DNA of 64,000 bases. Source: Acuticoccus mangrovi. GTDB taxonomy: Bacteria > Pseudomonadota > Alphaproteobacteria > Rhizobiales > Amorphaceae. The DNA is taken from NCBI RefSeq assembly GCF_016411865.1, contig NZ_JAEKJA010000006.1, forward strand, positions 1 to 64,000, read 5' to 3'. Of the stretch, positions 34,001-42,739 are shown piece after piece (the stretch's first letter is position 1; each line of letters opens with the position of its first letter). The position numbers were made by a program, and so were the translations under genes. Under the pieces are notes generated by a model. That model was given only the letters and a program-made list of their open reading frames with translations, was not told the origin of the DNA and searched no databases.

Positions 34001-34329
34001 AGGTTTTCAGGCCAATCCCGCGTCGCTCTTTGAATAGTCGCCAAGCGTATTGGGAATTTGATACAATATTTTTCACTTTTCGGGCTGAATTTGGTTGAAG
34101 ATCGCCATGGGTCACCACCCGGAACCATGCCGCGGGGTGACGTTGTGAGGGCGACTTGGATGGTGGGAGCGGGCGGGACCGATCGGCCCAACGGCGCGAC
34201 GGTATGCGGGTCGAGGCTCGATCCGTGTCTTCGGCCGGAGGGCTCGCAGTCGCGCGCCGGCGGCTCCGGCCAGCGCTTTGGCGCCATTGGCCGACCCCAT
34301 GGCGCGCCGTCCGCGCCCGGCGGGACGAC

Positions 34330-35628
34330 ATGACGGAAGTGGCCGGGCACGCCCCCACCGCAGCGAACGGCGTCATCGTGCGCGCCGCGGGGGCCGGGGC
34401 GGCCGGCAACGTCCTCGAGTGGTTCGACTTTGCCGTCTACGGGTATATGGCGCCGATGATCGCGCCGTTGTTCTTTCCGTCCACGGATCCGCTCAGCGCG
34501 ATTCTCGCCGTATATGGGGCGTTCGCCGCCGGATACTTGGCGCGCCCGATCGGGGCGATGATCTTCGGCCACCTCGGCGATCACTTCGGGCGCAAGCCGA
34601 TGCTCGTCGCCTCGGTCCTGATGATGGGGCTGTCGACCGTTTCGATCGCGCTGCTGCCGACGTTCCAGACCGTGGGGCCGATCGCGGGGGCGCTGCTCGT
34701 GGTCCTGCGCATCCTGCAGGGCCTGTCGGTCGGTGGCGAATATACCGGATCGACCGTGTTCGTGGCCGAGCACGCGCCGCCCGCCCGCCGGGGCTTCTTC
34801 TGCGCCTGGATCACCGGCGGCGCGATCGGCGGCTTCCTCCTCGGTTCGCTCGCGGTCGCCCTCCTGTCCACCATGTTCGACGAAGCCACCATCAAGGCCG
34901 GCCTGTGGCGCCTGCCGTTCCTCTGCGGGCTGTTGATCGTCATCGCCGCGCTCGTCTTGCGCCGGTCGGTGAGCGACGCGCCGGGACCCTCGCACGGGGA
35001 GCCGGTGCAGCATCCGGTGCCGCACGCCTTTCGCCATTCCTGGCGCGAGATCCTGAAGGTCGGCGCCATCGCCCTCGGGGCGTCGGCGGTGCCGTTCTAC
35101 ATCCTGTTCGTCTACGCGGCGACGTTCCTTCAGGAGCGCCTTCATGTGTCCACCACCATGGCGATGGACATCAACACGATTGCGCTGTGCATCCTCTTCG
35201 TCGTGCCCTTCCTGTCGGGCGCGCTGTCGGACCGGATCCGCGCACGGCGGCCGGTTCTGATCACCGGGTTCGCGCTGATGGTGCTCTTGTGCGTGCCGCT
35301 CTGGGCGCTGATGCACACGGCCGAGCCCATCCGCGTGGTGGCGGCGCAGGCCGGCTTCGCGCTGATCGTCGGCATCACCGCCGGCGTCGCGCCGGTGATC
35401 ATGACGGAGATCGCGAGCACCCGCACCCGCGTGACGGTGCTGTCGATCGGCTACAACGTCACGCTGGCCCTCTTCGGCGGGACGGCGCCGATCGTGGCCG
35501 CCTATCTGATCGCCCGCACGGCCGACGACTACATGCCGGCCTACTACATCCTGGCCACCTCCGCGGTCTCGCTCGTCGTGGCGGTGTTCTTCCTGCGTGT
35601 GCCGGGGCCCAAGCCGGCACCCGGCTGA
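34330..35628 (+). CDS. MFS transporter, metabolite:H+ symporter type
   Basis: This 432-residue transporter with 12 predicted helices is of the MHS subgroup that imports citrate, proline/betaine or shikimate-like acids with protons. Marks are GNVLEWFDFAVYGYMAP at helix 1, the loop motif GHLGDHFGRKPMLV, and RILQGLSVGGEYTGSTVFVAE. The ATG at 34,330 fits the family N-terminus; an upstream extension of 58 codons lacks MFS features. The AEC transporter gene follows 12 bp later on the same strand. The substrate is unknown. Confidence 0.92.
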   Translation: MTEVAGHAPTAANGVIVRAAGAGAAGNVLEWFDFAVYGYMAPMIAPLFFPSTDPLSAILAVYGAFAAGYLARPIGAMIFGHLGDHFGRKPMLVASVLMMGLSTVSIALLPTFQTVGPIAGALLVVLRILQGLSVGGEYTGSTVFVAEHAPPARRGFFCAWITGGAIGGFLLGSLAVALLSTMFDEATIKAGLWRLPFLCGLLIVIAALVLRRSVSDAPGPSHGEPVQHPVPHAFRHSWREILKVGAIALGASAVPFYILFVYAATFLQERLHVSTTMAMDINTIALCILFVVPFLSGALSDRIRARRPVLITGFALMVLLCVPLWALMHTAEPIRVVAAQAGFALIVGITAGVAPVIMTEIASTRTRVTVLSIGYNVTLALFGGTAPIVAAYLIARTADDYMPAYYILATSAVSLVVAVFFLRVPGPKPAPG

Positions 35629-35640
35629 GACGGCGCCCGC

Positions 35641-36549
35641 GTGGAGCATCTGACGTTCATCCTGATGTTCCTCGCGATCGGCGTCGTGCTGAACGCCACG
35701 GGACGCATGCCGGAAAACGCGTCCAAGGTGCTCGGCGCCTGGGTCATCAACGTGGCCCTGCCGGCGACGGCGCTCCACAGCGTCCACGGGATCACCTTCG
35801 ATCCGGGCTGGGCCTTCGCCGCGCTTACGCCGTGGATCGGCGTCGCGCTCGCCATCGTGGTGTTCGCCGTGGTGGGCCGCGCCGCGGGCTGGTCGCGCCA
35901 GCGCGTCGGCGGGCTGGTGCTCGTCGCGGGGTTCGGGAACACCTCCTTCGTGGGACTGCCCATGATCGCCGCCTTCGCCGGGACGCAGTGGCTGCCGCTC
36001 GGCCTGGTGATCGATCTGTTCGGCTCCTACCTCGCCCTTTCCACCGTGGGTCTGGTGGTCGCCACCGTCTGCAGCCGGCGCACCATCTCCGCCGGCGCCA
36101 TCCTGCGGCGGATCGGCACCTTTCCGCCGTTCATCGCCATCGTCCTGGCGCTCGCGACCAACCATCTCGGCCGGCCGGCGCTGATCGACGACGGCCTCGC
36201 CGCGCTGTCGGCCACGATGACGCCCGTCGCGCTCGCCGCCGTGGGGTGCGCGCTGCGCTTCGACCGGCTCGCCGGAATGGCGCTCCCGATCACGGCCGCG
36301 CTGGTGTTCCGCCTGCTGGTCGCGCCGGCCGCCCTTCTCGGCCTCTATTTCGCCCTCGTCGGTGCCGGATCCGCGGCCGTGCGCGACGTGACGATCCTCG
36401 AAATGGCGATGCCGCCGATGCTGGGAGCCACCATCATCGCGCTGGAGTACGACCTCGACAGCGACCTCGTGGCCCTCGTGATCGGCCTCGGCATTCCGCT
36501 TTCGCTGCTCACCACCGCGCTGTGGTGGCACCTTCTTTCGCTGGTCTGA
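35641..36549 (+). CDS. AEC (auxin efflux carrier)-family permease
   Basis: This 302-residue integral membrane protein has about ten hydrophobic helices and a GTG start. FGNTSFVGLPMIAAFAG is the conserved AEC block in the first half, and the C-terminal ILEMAMPPMLGATIIALEYDLDSDL repeats it. Bacterial AEC proteins move malate, malonate or other carboxylates. It is very likely co-transcribed with the MFS gene, so the pair may handle import and export of related organic acids. Confidence 0.9.
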   Translation: MEHLTFILMFLAIGVVLNATGRMPENASKVLGAWVINVALPATALHSVHGITFDPGWAFAALTPWIGVALAIVVFAVVGRAAGWSRQRVGGLVLVAGFGNTSFVGLPMIAAFAGTQWLPLGLVIDLFGSYLALSTVGLVVATVCSRRTISAGAILRRIGTFPPFIAIVLALATNHLGRPALIDDGLAALSATMTPVALAAVGCALRFDRLAGMALPITAALVFRLLVAPAALLGLYFALVGAGSAAVRDVTILEMAMPPMLGATIIALEYDLDSDLVALVIGLGIPLSLLTTALWWHLLSLV

Positions 36550-36780
36550 CGCCGGGAACGGATGGCCCCCCGCCGGCCGATCCCCCAGCGGCCCGACGAA
36601 GGCGCGCGCGGGAGCGCCTTTGGAACGCCCCTATTGTTGCTCCCCGAACTTGATGAACGTTGCCGGTGTGTTACGCAGACGATGTGCGGGGGCGTTGCGG
36701 GGTATCCGAAAAGCGTACGGCGGAGGCTCCGGGACCGCGGATCGCTCGGTGTGGGGTACTGCAGCAGGATTGCGCCTCTC

Positions 36781-37479
36781 GTGACGCCTCTCCAGAGCCG
36801 GATTCTCTTCGTCGACGACGACATGGCTCTCGCGCAGGCGACGGCGGAGTTCCTGCGTGAGCGGGGCTTTGCGGTCGCCCACGCGGCGACGGCGGCGCAG
36901 GCGCGCCAGATGGTTGCCAACGAGACCTTCGACGTGTTCCTTCTCGACATCGTGATGCCCGGCGTCAGCGGCAAGGTGCTGTGCCGCGAGATCGCCGCCA
37001 CCCAGCGGGCGGGCATCATCATGGTGTCGTCGCTGGAGAGCGACGCGGAGCGCATCGCGCTGCTCGAGATGGGCGCGGACGACTATATCGTGAAGCCCTT
37101 CAACCCGCTGGAGCTCCTGGCGCGGATCCGCGCCTTCCTGCGGCGCCGGGCGGGGGATGGGCCGCCGGCGCGGGCGACCCGTCTCGGGCCGTGGTCCATC
37201 GGCGAGGGCGGGCGGCTCCTCAAGCACGAGGATGGCCGCGTCGTCACGCTGACGCCCAGCGAGGCGCAGGTCTTGCGCCACTTCCTGGCGAACCCGGGCC
37301 TCGTCTGCTCGCGCGAGGAGATCCTCGCCATCTCGCGCCTGCGCCAGCACGCCGGGCTCAACGACCGCAGCGTCGACAACCTCATGAAGCGCCTGCGCCG
37401 CAAGATCGAGCCGGATCCCGCCCATCCGACCTACCTGCAGACCGTTTGGGGTCGGGGCTACGTCTTCGTGGAGGGGTGA
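36781..37479 (+). CDS. OmpR-family response regulator
   Basis: This 232-residue regulator shows ILFVDDDMALAQ (acidic pocket), the phospho-acceptor in VFLLDIVMPGVSG, the SSLESD threonine/serine position and the lysine in DYIVKPFNPLELLARIRAFL. A C-terminal winged helix follows (TPSEAQVLRHFLANPGLVCSREEIL, DRSVDNLMKRLRRKIE). Start GTG 36,781. Its kinase partner is probably the convergent gene on the other strand, whose stop lies only 6 bases away. The 231-bp region upstream of it carries no gene. Confidence 0.92.
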   Translation: MTPLQSRILFVDDDMALAQATAEFLRERGFAVAHAATAAQARQMVANETFDVFLLDIVMPGVSGKVLCREIAATQRAGIIMVSSLESDAERIALLEMGADDYIVKPFNPLELLARIRAFLRRRAGDGPPARATRLGPWSIGEGGRLLKHEDGRVVTLTPSEAQVLRHFLANPGLVCSREEILAISRLRQHAGLNDRSVDNLMKRLRRKIEPDPAHPTYLQTVWGRGYVFVEG

Positions 37480-37485
37480 GCGCCG

Positions 37486-39024
37486 TCAGAGCGGCAGCAT
37501 CACGGTGACGCGGAGGCCGCCTTGGGCGCGGTTGCGCAGCGTCACCGTGCCGCCATGGTCGACGACGATCGTCTTCGCGATGGCGAGCCCGAGCCCGGTG
37601 CCGGAGGGCGTGTCCGAGGCGCGGGCGAACGGCTCGAAGAGATCGTCGATGTCGCCGAGCGGAATGCCGGGGCCGCAATCCTCGACCTCGACGACGGCAT
37701 AGCGCTGGTCGCACCGCAAGGTGACGGCGACGCTGCCGCCATATTTCGAGGCGTTGTCGATGAGGTTGCGCAACGCCCGCTCCAGCGCGTTGTAGCGGGC
37801 GGGCACGCAAGGTTCGTCGACGACCGTGAGCGTGATGTCCGCCTCCAGCATGGCCGCCTCCTCGACGAGCGCCTCCAGCAGGGAGATGAGGTCGACCGAT
37901 ACGATCTCCCCGTCGCGCATGGTGGCGCGGGTGTAGGTCATGATGGCGGTGGTGATGCGCTCGGCCTGGGCGAGGCACGTCTTCAGGACGTCGCGCGTCG
38001 GTGGCGGCTCCACCGCGTCGACATAGGCCGACATTGCCGCGAGCGGCCCGCGCACGTCGTGTCCGAGGCTGCGCATCAGCGTGACCTGATAGTCGATCGC
38101 CTGGTTGATCCGATGGCTCATCGTGTTGAACGCGTGGATGGTGGAGCGCATGTCGGGACCGCCTTCCTCGGGGATGTCGCCGGCGGGCTCGCCACGGCCG
38201 AGCCTGTCGGCCTGGACGGTGATATGGCGCAGCGGGCGCATGATCCGCCACAGGACGATGAGCGAGGCGCCGACGAGGACGAGGGCGATCGGCAACGTCA
38301 ACAGGCTGGTGAGGAAGAGCGGGCCGAGCGGCGGATCGAACGGCTGCAGGGTGGCGAGGTTGTACCACGTCGGATCGCCCTCGAGCCGCAGCGCCAGCAC
38401 GTGGGAGGTCGCCGCGCGCAGGGCGCGCGAGGGCGGCGTCGGGTCCAGGCCGCCGGGGACGGCCCAGCGCGGTGGGTTGTCGGGCTCGTTGGCGAGGGCG
38501 AGCATTCTCGTGCCCTCGCCGAGGTGGACGATGTTGCGATCCTCCAAGGCGAGACCGGGGGGGCGGATCGGGATCATCGTGGTTCGGCTGCCGGCGACGA
38601 CCTCGGCGACGGGAAGGCCGAGCCCGCGCAGGAATTCGCTCACCACCGCGGCGCGTTGGGGATCGCGAACGTCGCCGAGGGCGGGATCGAGCGCGGGGGC
38701 CTCGTCCACGGTGAAGTGGCGCATCGGGTTGCGGAACGAGCGGGCGACGGCCTGGCGCAGTTCCGGCGGCGCGCCTTGGACGGACGGCACGGCGACGCGG
38801 AAGAAGCCGGCGGACCGGTCACGCGTGTCGAGCTCCATGCGCGCCTTGAGATAGGCGAAGTTCACGCCGATCGAGATGGCTTGGGTCAGGAGCACGGTCG
38901 CGACGATCAGCAGCGTGACCTGGATGCGCAGCGAGAGGCGGTTGAGGCGGGGAAGGCGCTCGAAGAGGCGGAGCGCGCGCACCGGCGGCGCCGCCAAGGC
39001 CTCGGTGTTCGGCTCGACACTCAT
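37486..39024 (-). CDS. Sensor histidine kinase
   Basis: This membrane kinase of about 512 residues has one segment near residues 40-60 (VTLLIVATVLLTQAISIGVNF), a periplasmic domain of about 185 residues and a second segment (LFLTSLLTLPIALVLVGASLIVLW). HAMP follows, then H-box MRSLGHDVRGPLAAMSAY, N-box LERALRNLIDNASKYGG, G1 EDCGPGIPLGD and G2 GTGLGLAIAKTIVVDHGG. The start is ATG 39,024, giving the N-terminus MSVEPN. It is arranged tail to tail with the response regulator at 36,781, so kinase and regulator are not in one operon. Confidence 0.9.
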   Translation of the reverse strand: MSVEPNTEALAAPPVRALRLFERLPRLNRLSLRIQVTLLIVATVLLTQAISIGVNFAYLKARMELDTRDRSAGFFRVAVPSVQGAPPELRQAVARSFRNPMRHFTVDEAPALDPALGDVRDPQRAAVVSEFLRGLGLPVAEVVAGSRTTMIPIRPPGLALEDRNIVHLGEGTRMLALANEPDNPPRWAVPGGLDPTPPSRALRAATSHVLALRLEGDPTWYNLATLQPFDPPLGPLFLTSLLTLPIALVLVGASLIVLWRIMRPLRHITVQADRLGRGEPAGDIPEEGGPDMRSTIHAFNTMSHRINQAIDYQVTLMRSLGHDVRGPLAAMSAYVDAVEPPPTRDVLKTCLAQAERITTAIMTYTRATMRDGEIVSVDLISLLEALVEEAAMLEADITLTVVDEPCVPARYNALERALRNLIDNASKYGGSVAVTLRCDQRYAVVEVEDCGPGIPLGDIDDLFEPFARASDTPSGTGLGLAIAKTIVVDHGGTVTLRNRAQGGLRVTVMLPL

Positions 39025-39364
39025 CGCGCCGCCGTCCGGTCCGCCGCGCACGGGCGCATCGGGTCAGGCGCGAGGGGGCTGCCGGGTGAGCGACTGATGA
39101 TCATGTCCGCCACGGTAAGCGAACGCCGCCGCTCGATGAAGGGTTCGATCTGTTGCGCGGCAGAGCCTCGCTTGCCGGCATCGACCCCCGGCCGACCGGG
39201 ACGCGATCACCGCCGGCGGCGCCACCCGCACGGACTTCGAGCCTACCTCACGCGGTGCCGGCAAGCGTGCGCGGCAAGGGTTCTCTCGGGCGTGTTCGAG
39301 GCGCCCGAGCGCCGACACCCCACCGCACCCCACCACATCCCGCGAGAGCGCAGGGACGCGCCGG

Positions 39365-39391
39365 AAGCCTGGCTCAGCGCCCGGGCTTTTT
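39365..39391 (+). terminator. Possible intrinsic terminator left of the integrated element
   Basis: AAGCCTGG (39,365-39,372) pairs with CCGGGCTT (39,381-39,388), with one G-U pair, and ends in five T. No plus-strand gene directly precedes it, so its role is unclear. The host flank 39,025-39,435 otherwise shows nothing coding. Confidence 0.35.
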
Positions 39392-39435
39392 CATCGCCGG
39401 CGTTCACTGGCGGGAGAGAGAGGTGCCAAAGGGGG

Positions 39436-39454
39436 GAATGGTGCCCAGGGGCGG
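39436..39454 (+). repeat. attL core
   Basis: GAATGGTGCCCAGGGGCGG here is identical to 50,900-50,918, where it forms the 3' end of tRNA-Phe. After the core the two copies differ (A versus G), which sets the core length. Host sequence lies to its left. Confidence 0.85.
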
Positions 39455-39492
39455 AATGCAGAAACCGCCCAAAAACAATAGCATAACGGAAA

Positions 39493-39548
39493 GTGGGACA
39501 GTCAAAAGTCCCATGAACTTTCAGGGTTTTTCGGGAAAAGTGTCCCAC
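39493..39548. other. Putative integrase arm-type sites, left end
   Basis: GTGGGACA at 39,493-39,500 and its complement in AAAAGTGTCCCAC at 39,536-39,548 lie just inside attL in opposite orientation. The same pair is found just inside attR (50,816-50,857). Repeats near both ends of an integrated element, outside genes, are typical integrase or excisionase arm sites. Confidence 0.6.
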
Positions 39549-39670
39549 CGAAAAGCCCGCTGATCCACCGAATTCCCATCTGAAACGAGAACCGCCGCCC
39601 AGGGTGATGACCTGGACGGCGGAAGGCGAACTTGTGCTCTCTCGCCAGCCATCGAAGGAGAACCAAAACC

Positions 39671-41968
39671 ATGACCGGCGCGGTATTAAAATACCACAAC
39701 AAACCTAGAAAGGGCAACCCTGCCGTCTCCCTGGGCGACCTGAAGGAAGCCCCGATCTGGGTGGCGTGGAGGGAGAACAGCAACGGGCGAAAACTGCCCG
39801 TGAACCCCTCCACGGGGTGCGCGGCGAAGTCCGATAGCCCCGACACCTGGGGCAGCCGGAAAGCCGCGCACAAGCGCGCCCAGAATGCCCGCTGGCAGCG
39901 CGAGAAGGTGGGAAAGGTCGGCGTGGGCGTCATGTTCGCGCCCGTTCCCCAAGCGCGCGGCTGGCGGCTGTGTGGCGTCGATCTGGACGGGTGCCTGGAC
40001 GGCGACAAGCTGGCCCCCTGGGCGTCCGCCGTGGTGGACCGCTTCAACAGCTACACCGAACGGTCCCCGAGCGGCACGGGTGCCCACATCCTGTTCCTTT
40101 GTCGGGAGTCGGACATGGCCGCTTTGCGGGACGCGGGGCTGGTCACGCCGAAAGGCGGTGCCGAATTCTCCCTGGGCGGTCATACTGAAATCGCCCTGTT
40201 CCTGGGTGGACGATACTTCACCGTCACCGAAGACCAGCTTGGCGACGGGTCGACCATCCGCACCGTGAAGCGCGCCGATCTGGAATGGCTGGTCCGCGAG
40301 CACGGTCCCGCGTTCAAGCGGGCCGCCGGGGAGAGCGGGCCGAAGGGTGGCGACGAGTCCGGGTCTGGCATCGCCTTCAAGTTCCTCTGTGACCGATTCC
40401 GCGAGGGGAAGGGCGAAGAGGAAGTCCGAGACGACATCGCCCAGGATGACGGCGACGCGGGCGACTGGTGGCACCGCGCGGGAGACCGGCAACAAGACCG
40501 TGCCGTCCACAACGCAAGCGCGCGGATTACCGGCGAAGGGGCGAAAGTCATCGCGCTCTTCGACGACCTGGACGACCCCGACGTGGAAGCCGCCTACATC
40601 CTGGGCGAAGACCCGCCGGGGACGGACGACGACTTCGAACTGGACGAAGACGGCGTGATCCGGGCCTTCACGGCGGCCTACAAGGATGAACTGCGGTTCG
40701 ACCATGCGGCGGGAAGCTGGTTCCGCTTCGACGGCAATTCCTGGCGGCGGGAGGAAACCAAGCTCGCCCACCACTACGCCCGCCGGCTTGCGACCGACAT
40801 GGCGGACAACGATCCGAAGGCGAAGGCGCTTCGGAAGGTCCACACCTGGGAAGCTATCGAGCGCGCCGCGCGGACGGTTCGGGAATTTGCCATCGCCGGG
40901 GGCTGGGATCCGGACCCGTGGCTTCTGGGGACCCCCAGGGGGGCGGTGGACCTTCGCACGGGCGTTCTTCGCCCCGGTGATCCGGCGGACCACATCGCCC
41001 GCCTGACCGCCGCCGCGCCCATCCCTCGGGAGCGGTTCGACCCGTCGCGGGACTGTCCCCGGTGGCTGGCCTTCCTCGACGAAGCCCTGGGCGGCGACGC
41101 GGACGCCATCCGGTTCTTCCGCACGTGGTGCGGCTATGGGCTGACCGGCGAGACCAAGGAACACGCGCTGGTCTTCGTCTACGGGCGCGGCGGTTCCGGG
41201 AAATCGACGGCCATCAACACGGCGGCGGACATCCTGGGCGACTATTCCATCACCGTGGACACGTCGACTCTGACCGCCCAGAAGCATGAAGCCCACAAAC
41301 AGGAAATAGCCCGCCTGGACGGCGCACGGTTCGCCTGGGCGTCGGAGACCGAAAAGGGGCGGGCCTGGGCCGAGAGCCGTATCAAGTCGCTCACGGGCGG
41401 CGACAAGATCACGGCGAACTTCATGCGCCAGAACAGCTTCGAATTCGTCCCGCAACTGAAGCTCACCATCGTCGGGAACAACGCACCGACCCTGAGCAAC
41501 GTGGACGAAGCCATGCGGCGGCGTTTCATCATCCTGCCGTTCGATCATCCCCCGGCGACGAAGGACGCCGATCTGCCGGAGAAGCTGAAGGTGGAATGGT
41601 CCGGGATTCTGTCGTGGATGATCGAAGGGTGTCTGGACTGGCAAGCGTACGGTCTCATTCGCCCGGAAGTCGCGGTGCGCGCAACGGAAGCCTACTTCGA
41701 CGAACAGGACATCTTCGCCCAATGGATTGAAGAGTGCTGCGAGACCGGGGAGCACATCGCGGACACGACGGCAAATCTCTGGAAATCGTGGAGTGACTAC
41801 GCTTTCGACAACAGGGAACACCCCGGAACGAAGGTGCGGACTTTCCCGGAGACGCTTTCTCAGCGTGGATTTGACGCGATCAAGGACACTCTGGGAATTC
41901 GGGGGCGTGGGTATCGCGGACTCCGGGTGCAGAAGGAGGACTTCACCGATGACTTCGAAATCCTCTAA
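39671..41968 (+). CDS. P4-type primase-helicase (prim-pol plus SF3/D5 helicase)
   Basis: This 765-residue replication protein of the satellite has three parts. The N-terminal third is an archaeo-eukaryotic primase-like domain (APIWVAWRENSNGRKLPVNP, GWRLCGVDLDGCLDG, SYTERSPSGTGAHILF). The middle is a D5-N-like linker (LRFDHAAGSWFRFDGNSWRRE, LGTPRGAVDLRTG). The C-terminal helicase has Walker A GRGGSGKST at residues 505-513, Walker B-like region FAWASETEKG and the SF3 sensor block LKLTIVGNNAPTL. GAAGGAGA precedes the ATG. It should open and prime at an origin; the repeat array directly downstream is a candidate. Confidence 0.93.
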   Translation: MTGAVLKYHNKPRKGNPAVSLGDLKEAPIWVAWRENSNGRKLPVNPSTGCAAKSDSPDTWGSRKAAHKRAQNARWQREKVGKVGVGVMFAPVPQARGWRLCGVDLDGCLDGDKLAPWASAVVDRFNSYTERSPSGTGAHILFLCRESDMAALRDAGLVTPKGGAEFSLGGHTEIALFLGGRYFTVTEDQLGDGSTIRTVKRADLEWLVREHGPAFKRAAGESGPKGGDESGSGIAFKFLCDRFREGKGEEEVRDDIAQDDGDAGDWWHRAGDRQQDRAVHNASARITGEGAKVIALFDDLDDPDVEAAYILGEDPPGTDDDFELDEDGVIRAFTAAYKDELRFDHAAGSWFRFDGNSWRREETKLAHHYARRLATDMADNDPKAKALRKVHTWEAIERAARTVREFAIAGGWDPDPWLLGTPRGAVDLRTGVLRPGDPADHIARLTAAAPIPRERFDPSRDCPRWLAFLDEALGGDADAIRFFRTWCGYGLTGETKEHALVFVYGRGGSGKSTAINTAADILGDYSITVDTSTLTAQKHEAHKQEIARLDGARFAWASETEKGRAWAESRIKSLTGGDKITANFMRQNSFEFVPQLKLTIVGNNAPTLSNVDEAMRRRFIILPFDHPPATKDADLPEKLKVEWSGILSWMIEGCLDWQAYGLIRPEVAVRATEAYFDEQDIFAQWIEECCETGEHIADTTANLWKSWSDYAFDNREHPGTKVRTFPETLSQRGFDAIKDTLGIRGRGYRGLRVQKEDFTDDFEIL

Positions 41969-41988
41969 CCCTTTGAAATCCCTTGATC

Positions 41989-42092
41989 TGCGACATGTGC
42001 GACATGTCGTCCAATTATCGCCTTACGCGCGCGAAAACACCAAAAATCCCGGCACTAGGGGCTCATATGGAACACATGTCGCACTTGTCGCA
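41989..42092. other. Inverted iteron-like array, candidate replication origin
   Basis: TGCGACATGTGCGACATGT (41,989-42,007), itself two copies of TGCGACATG, faces an 18-of-19 inverted copy at 42,074-42,092 across 66 bases that are relatively AT-rich. It lies 20 bases after the primase-helicase stop, in the longest gene-free stretch inside the element. P4-type replication proteins act at iterons, so this is the best origin candidate. Confidence 0.5.
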
Positions 42093-42152
42093 CGGGTCCC
42101 TCCTGGGGGCGGCGCGTCGCGGGGGACGCGGAGCCCCGGCTTTTCACGCACT

Positions 42153-42212
42153 CCAGAATTTCTGGAATCGGGAATCCAATTCCCGCGTTCCGGCTCACTC
42201 TGGAATTTCCAG
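42153..42212. promoter_or_regulatory. Three palindromes before the terminase genes
   Basis: CCAGAATTTCTGG (42,153-42,165), CGGGAATCCAATTCCCG (42,169-42,185) and CTGGAATTTCCAG (42,200-42,212) are perfect or near-perfect palindromes packed within 60 bp, and end 23 bp before the small-terminase start. The spacing between centres is roughly two to three helical turns. They look like operators for a regulator of the packaging and head genes. Confidence 0.5.
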
Positions 42213-42235
42213 AAATCCTAGAAAACGGGGCGCGC

Positions 42236-42739
42236 ATGACTGCCTATGACGCCGAAATCGAAGCCGTCCTGGGCGGTGGCACTGAAGCCCCTTCCGGCGA
42301 GACCGTGACCGCCGCCGAACTGTCGGAATGGCTGAACCTGTCCACCGCCCGGATTCATGCGCTGGCCCGCGAAGGCGTCATGCCCCGGACGGACGGACGC
42401 TTCGATCTGCAACTCACCATCCGCGCCTATGTGGAGCACCTGCGCGCGGGGCAGCGGGGGCGGCAATTCACGGACCCGGACCTGAACGCCGAAAAGCTGC
42501 GGCTGGCCCGCGCCAATGCCGAGAAGATCGAACTGGCAAATGCCAAGACCCGCGCGGCGCTGGTCCCCGTGGCCGAAGTCGAGTCCGCCTGGGCATCGGT
42601 CCTTCGGGACGTGCGCGCCGCCATGCTCGCAATTCCCGCCCGCGTTCAACAGCGGCTTGGGCATCTGACCGCCCATGACGTGCAGATGATCGACCGCGAA
42701 GTCCGCGACGCGCTCGAAGAGGCAAGCCATGACGACTGA
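42236..42739 (+). CDS. Terminase small subunit, Nu1-like
   Basis: This 167-residue DNA-recognition subunit of the packaging motor has an N-terminal winged helix (VTAAELSEWLNLSTARIHALAREGVMPRTDGRFDL in outline) like lambda Nu1. A long helical oligomerisation region (NAEKLRLARANAEKIELANAKTRAALVP) follows. It overlaps the large-terminase start by 11 bases. In satellites with their own terminase, this subunit ensures that satellite DNA rather than helper DNA enters the small heads. Confidence 0.85.
   Translation: MTAYDAEIEAVLGGGTEAPSGETVTAAELSEWLNLSTARIHALAREGVMPRTDGRFDLQLTIRAYVEHLRAGQRGRQFTDPDLNAEKLRLARANAEKIELANAKTRAALVPVAEVESAWASVLRDVRAAMLAIPARVQQRLGHLTAHDVQMIDREVRDALEEASHDD

Noticed and set aside
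33658-36531. A 957-codon minus-strand frame opposite the MFS and AEC genes
   Set aside because: The product is low-complexity and rich in Arg, Gly, His and Asp, as expected from antisense reading of high-GC genes. Both plus-strand genes have clear families.
41989-42092. CRISPR array
   Set aside because: Only two short repeat blocks, inverted to each other and without regular spacers or cas genes.
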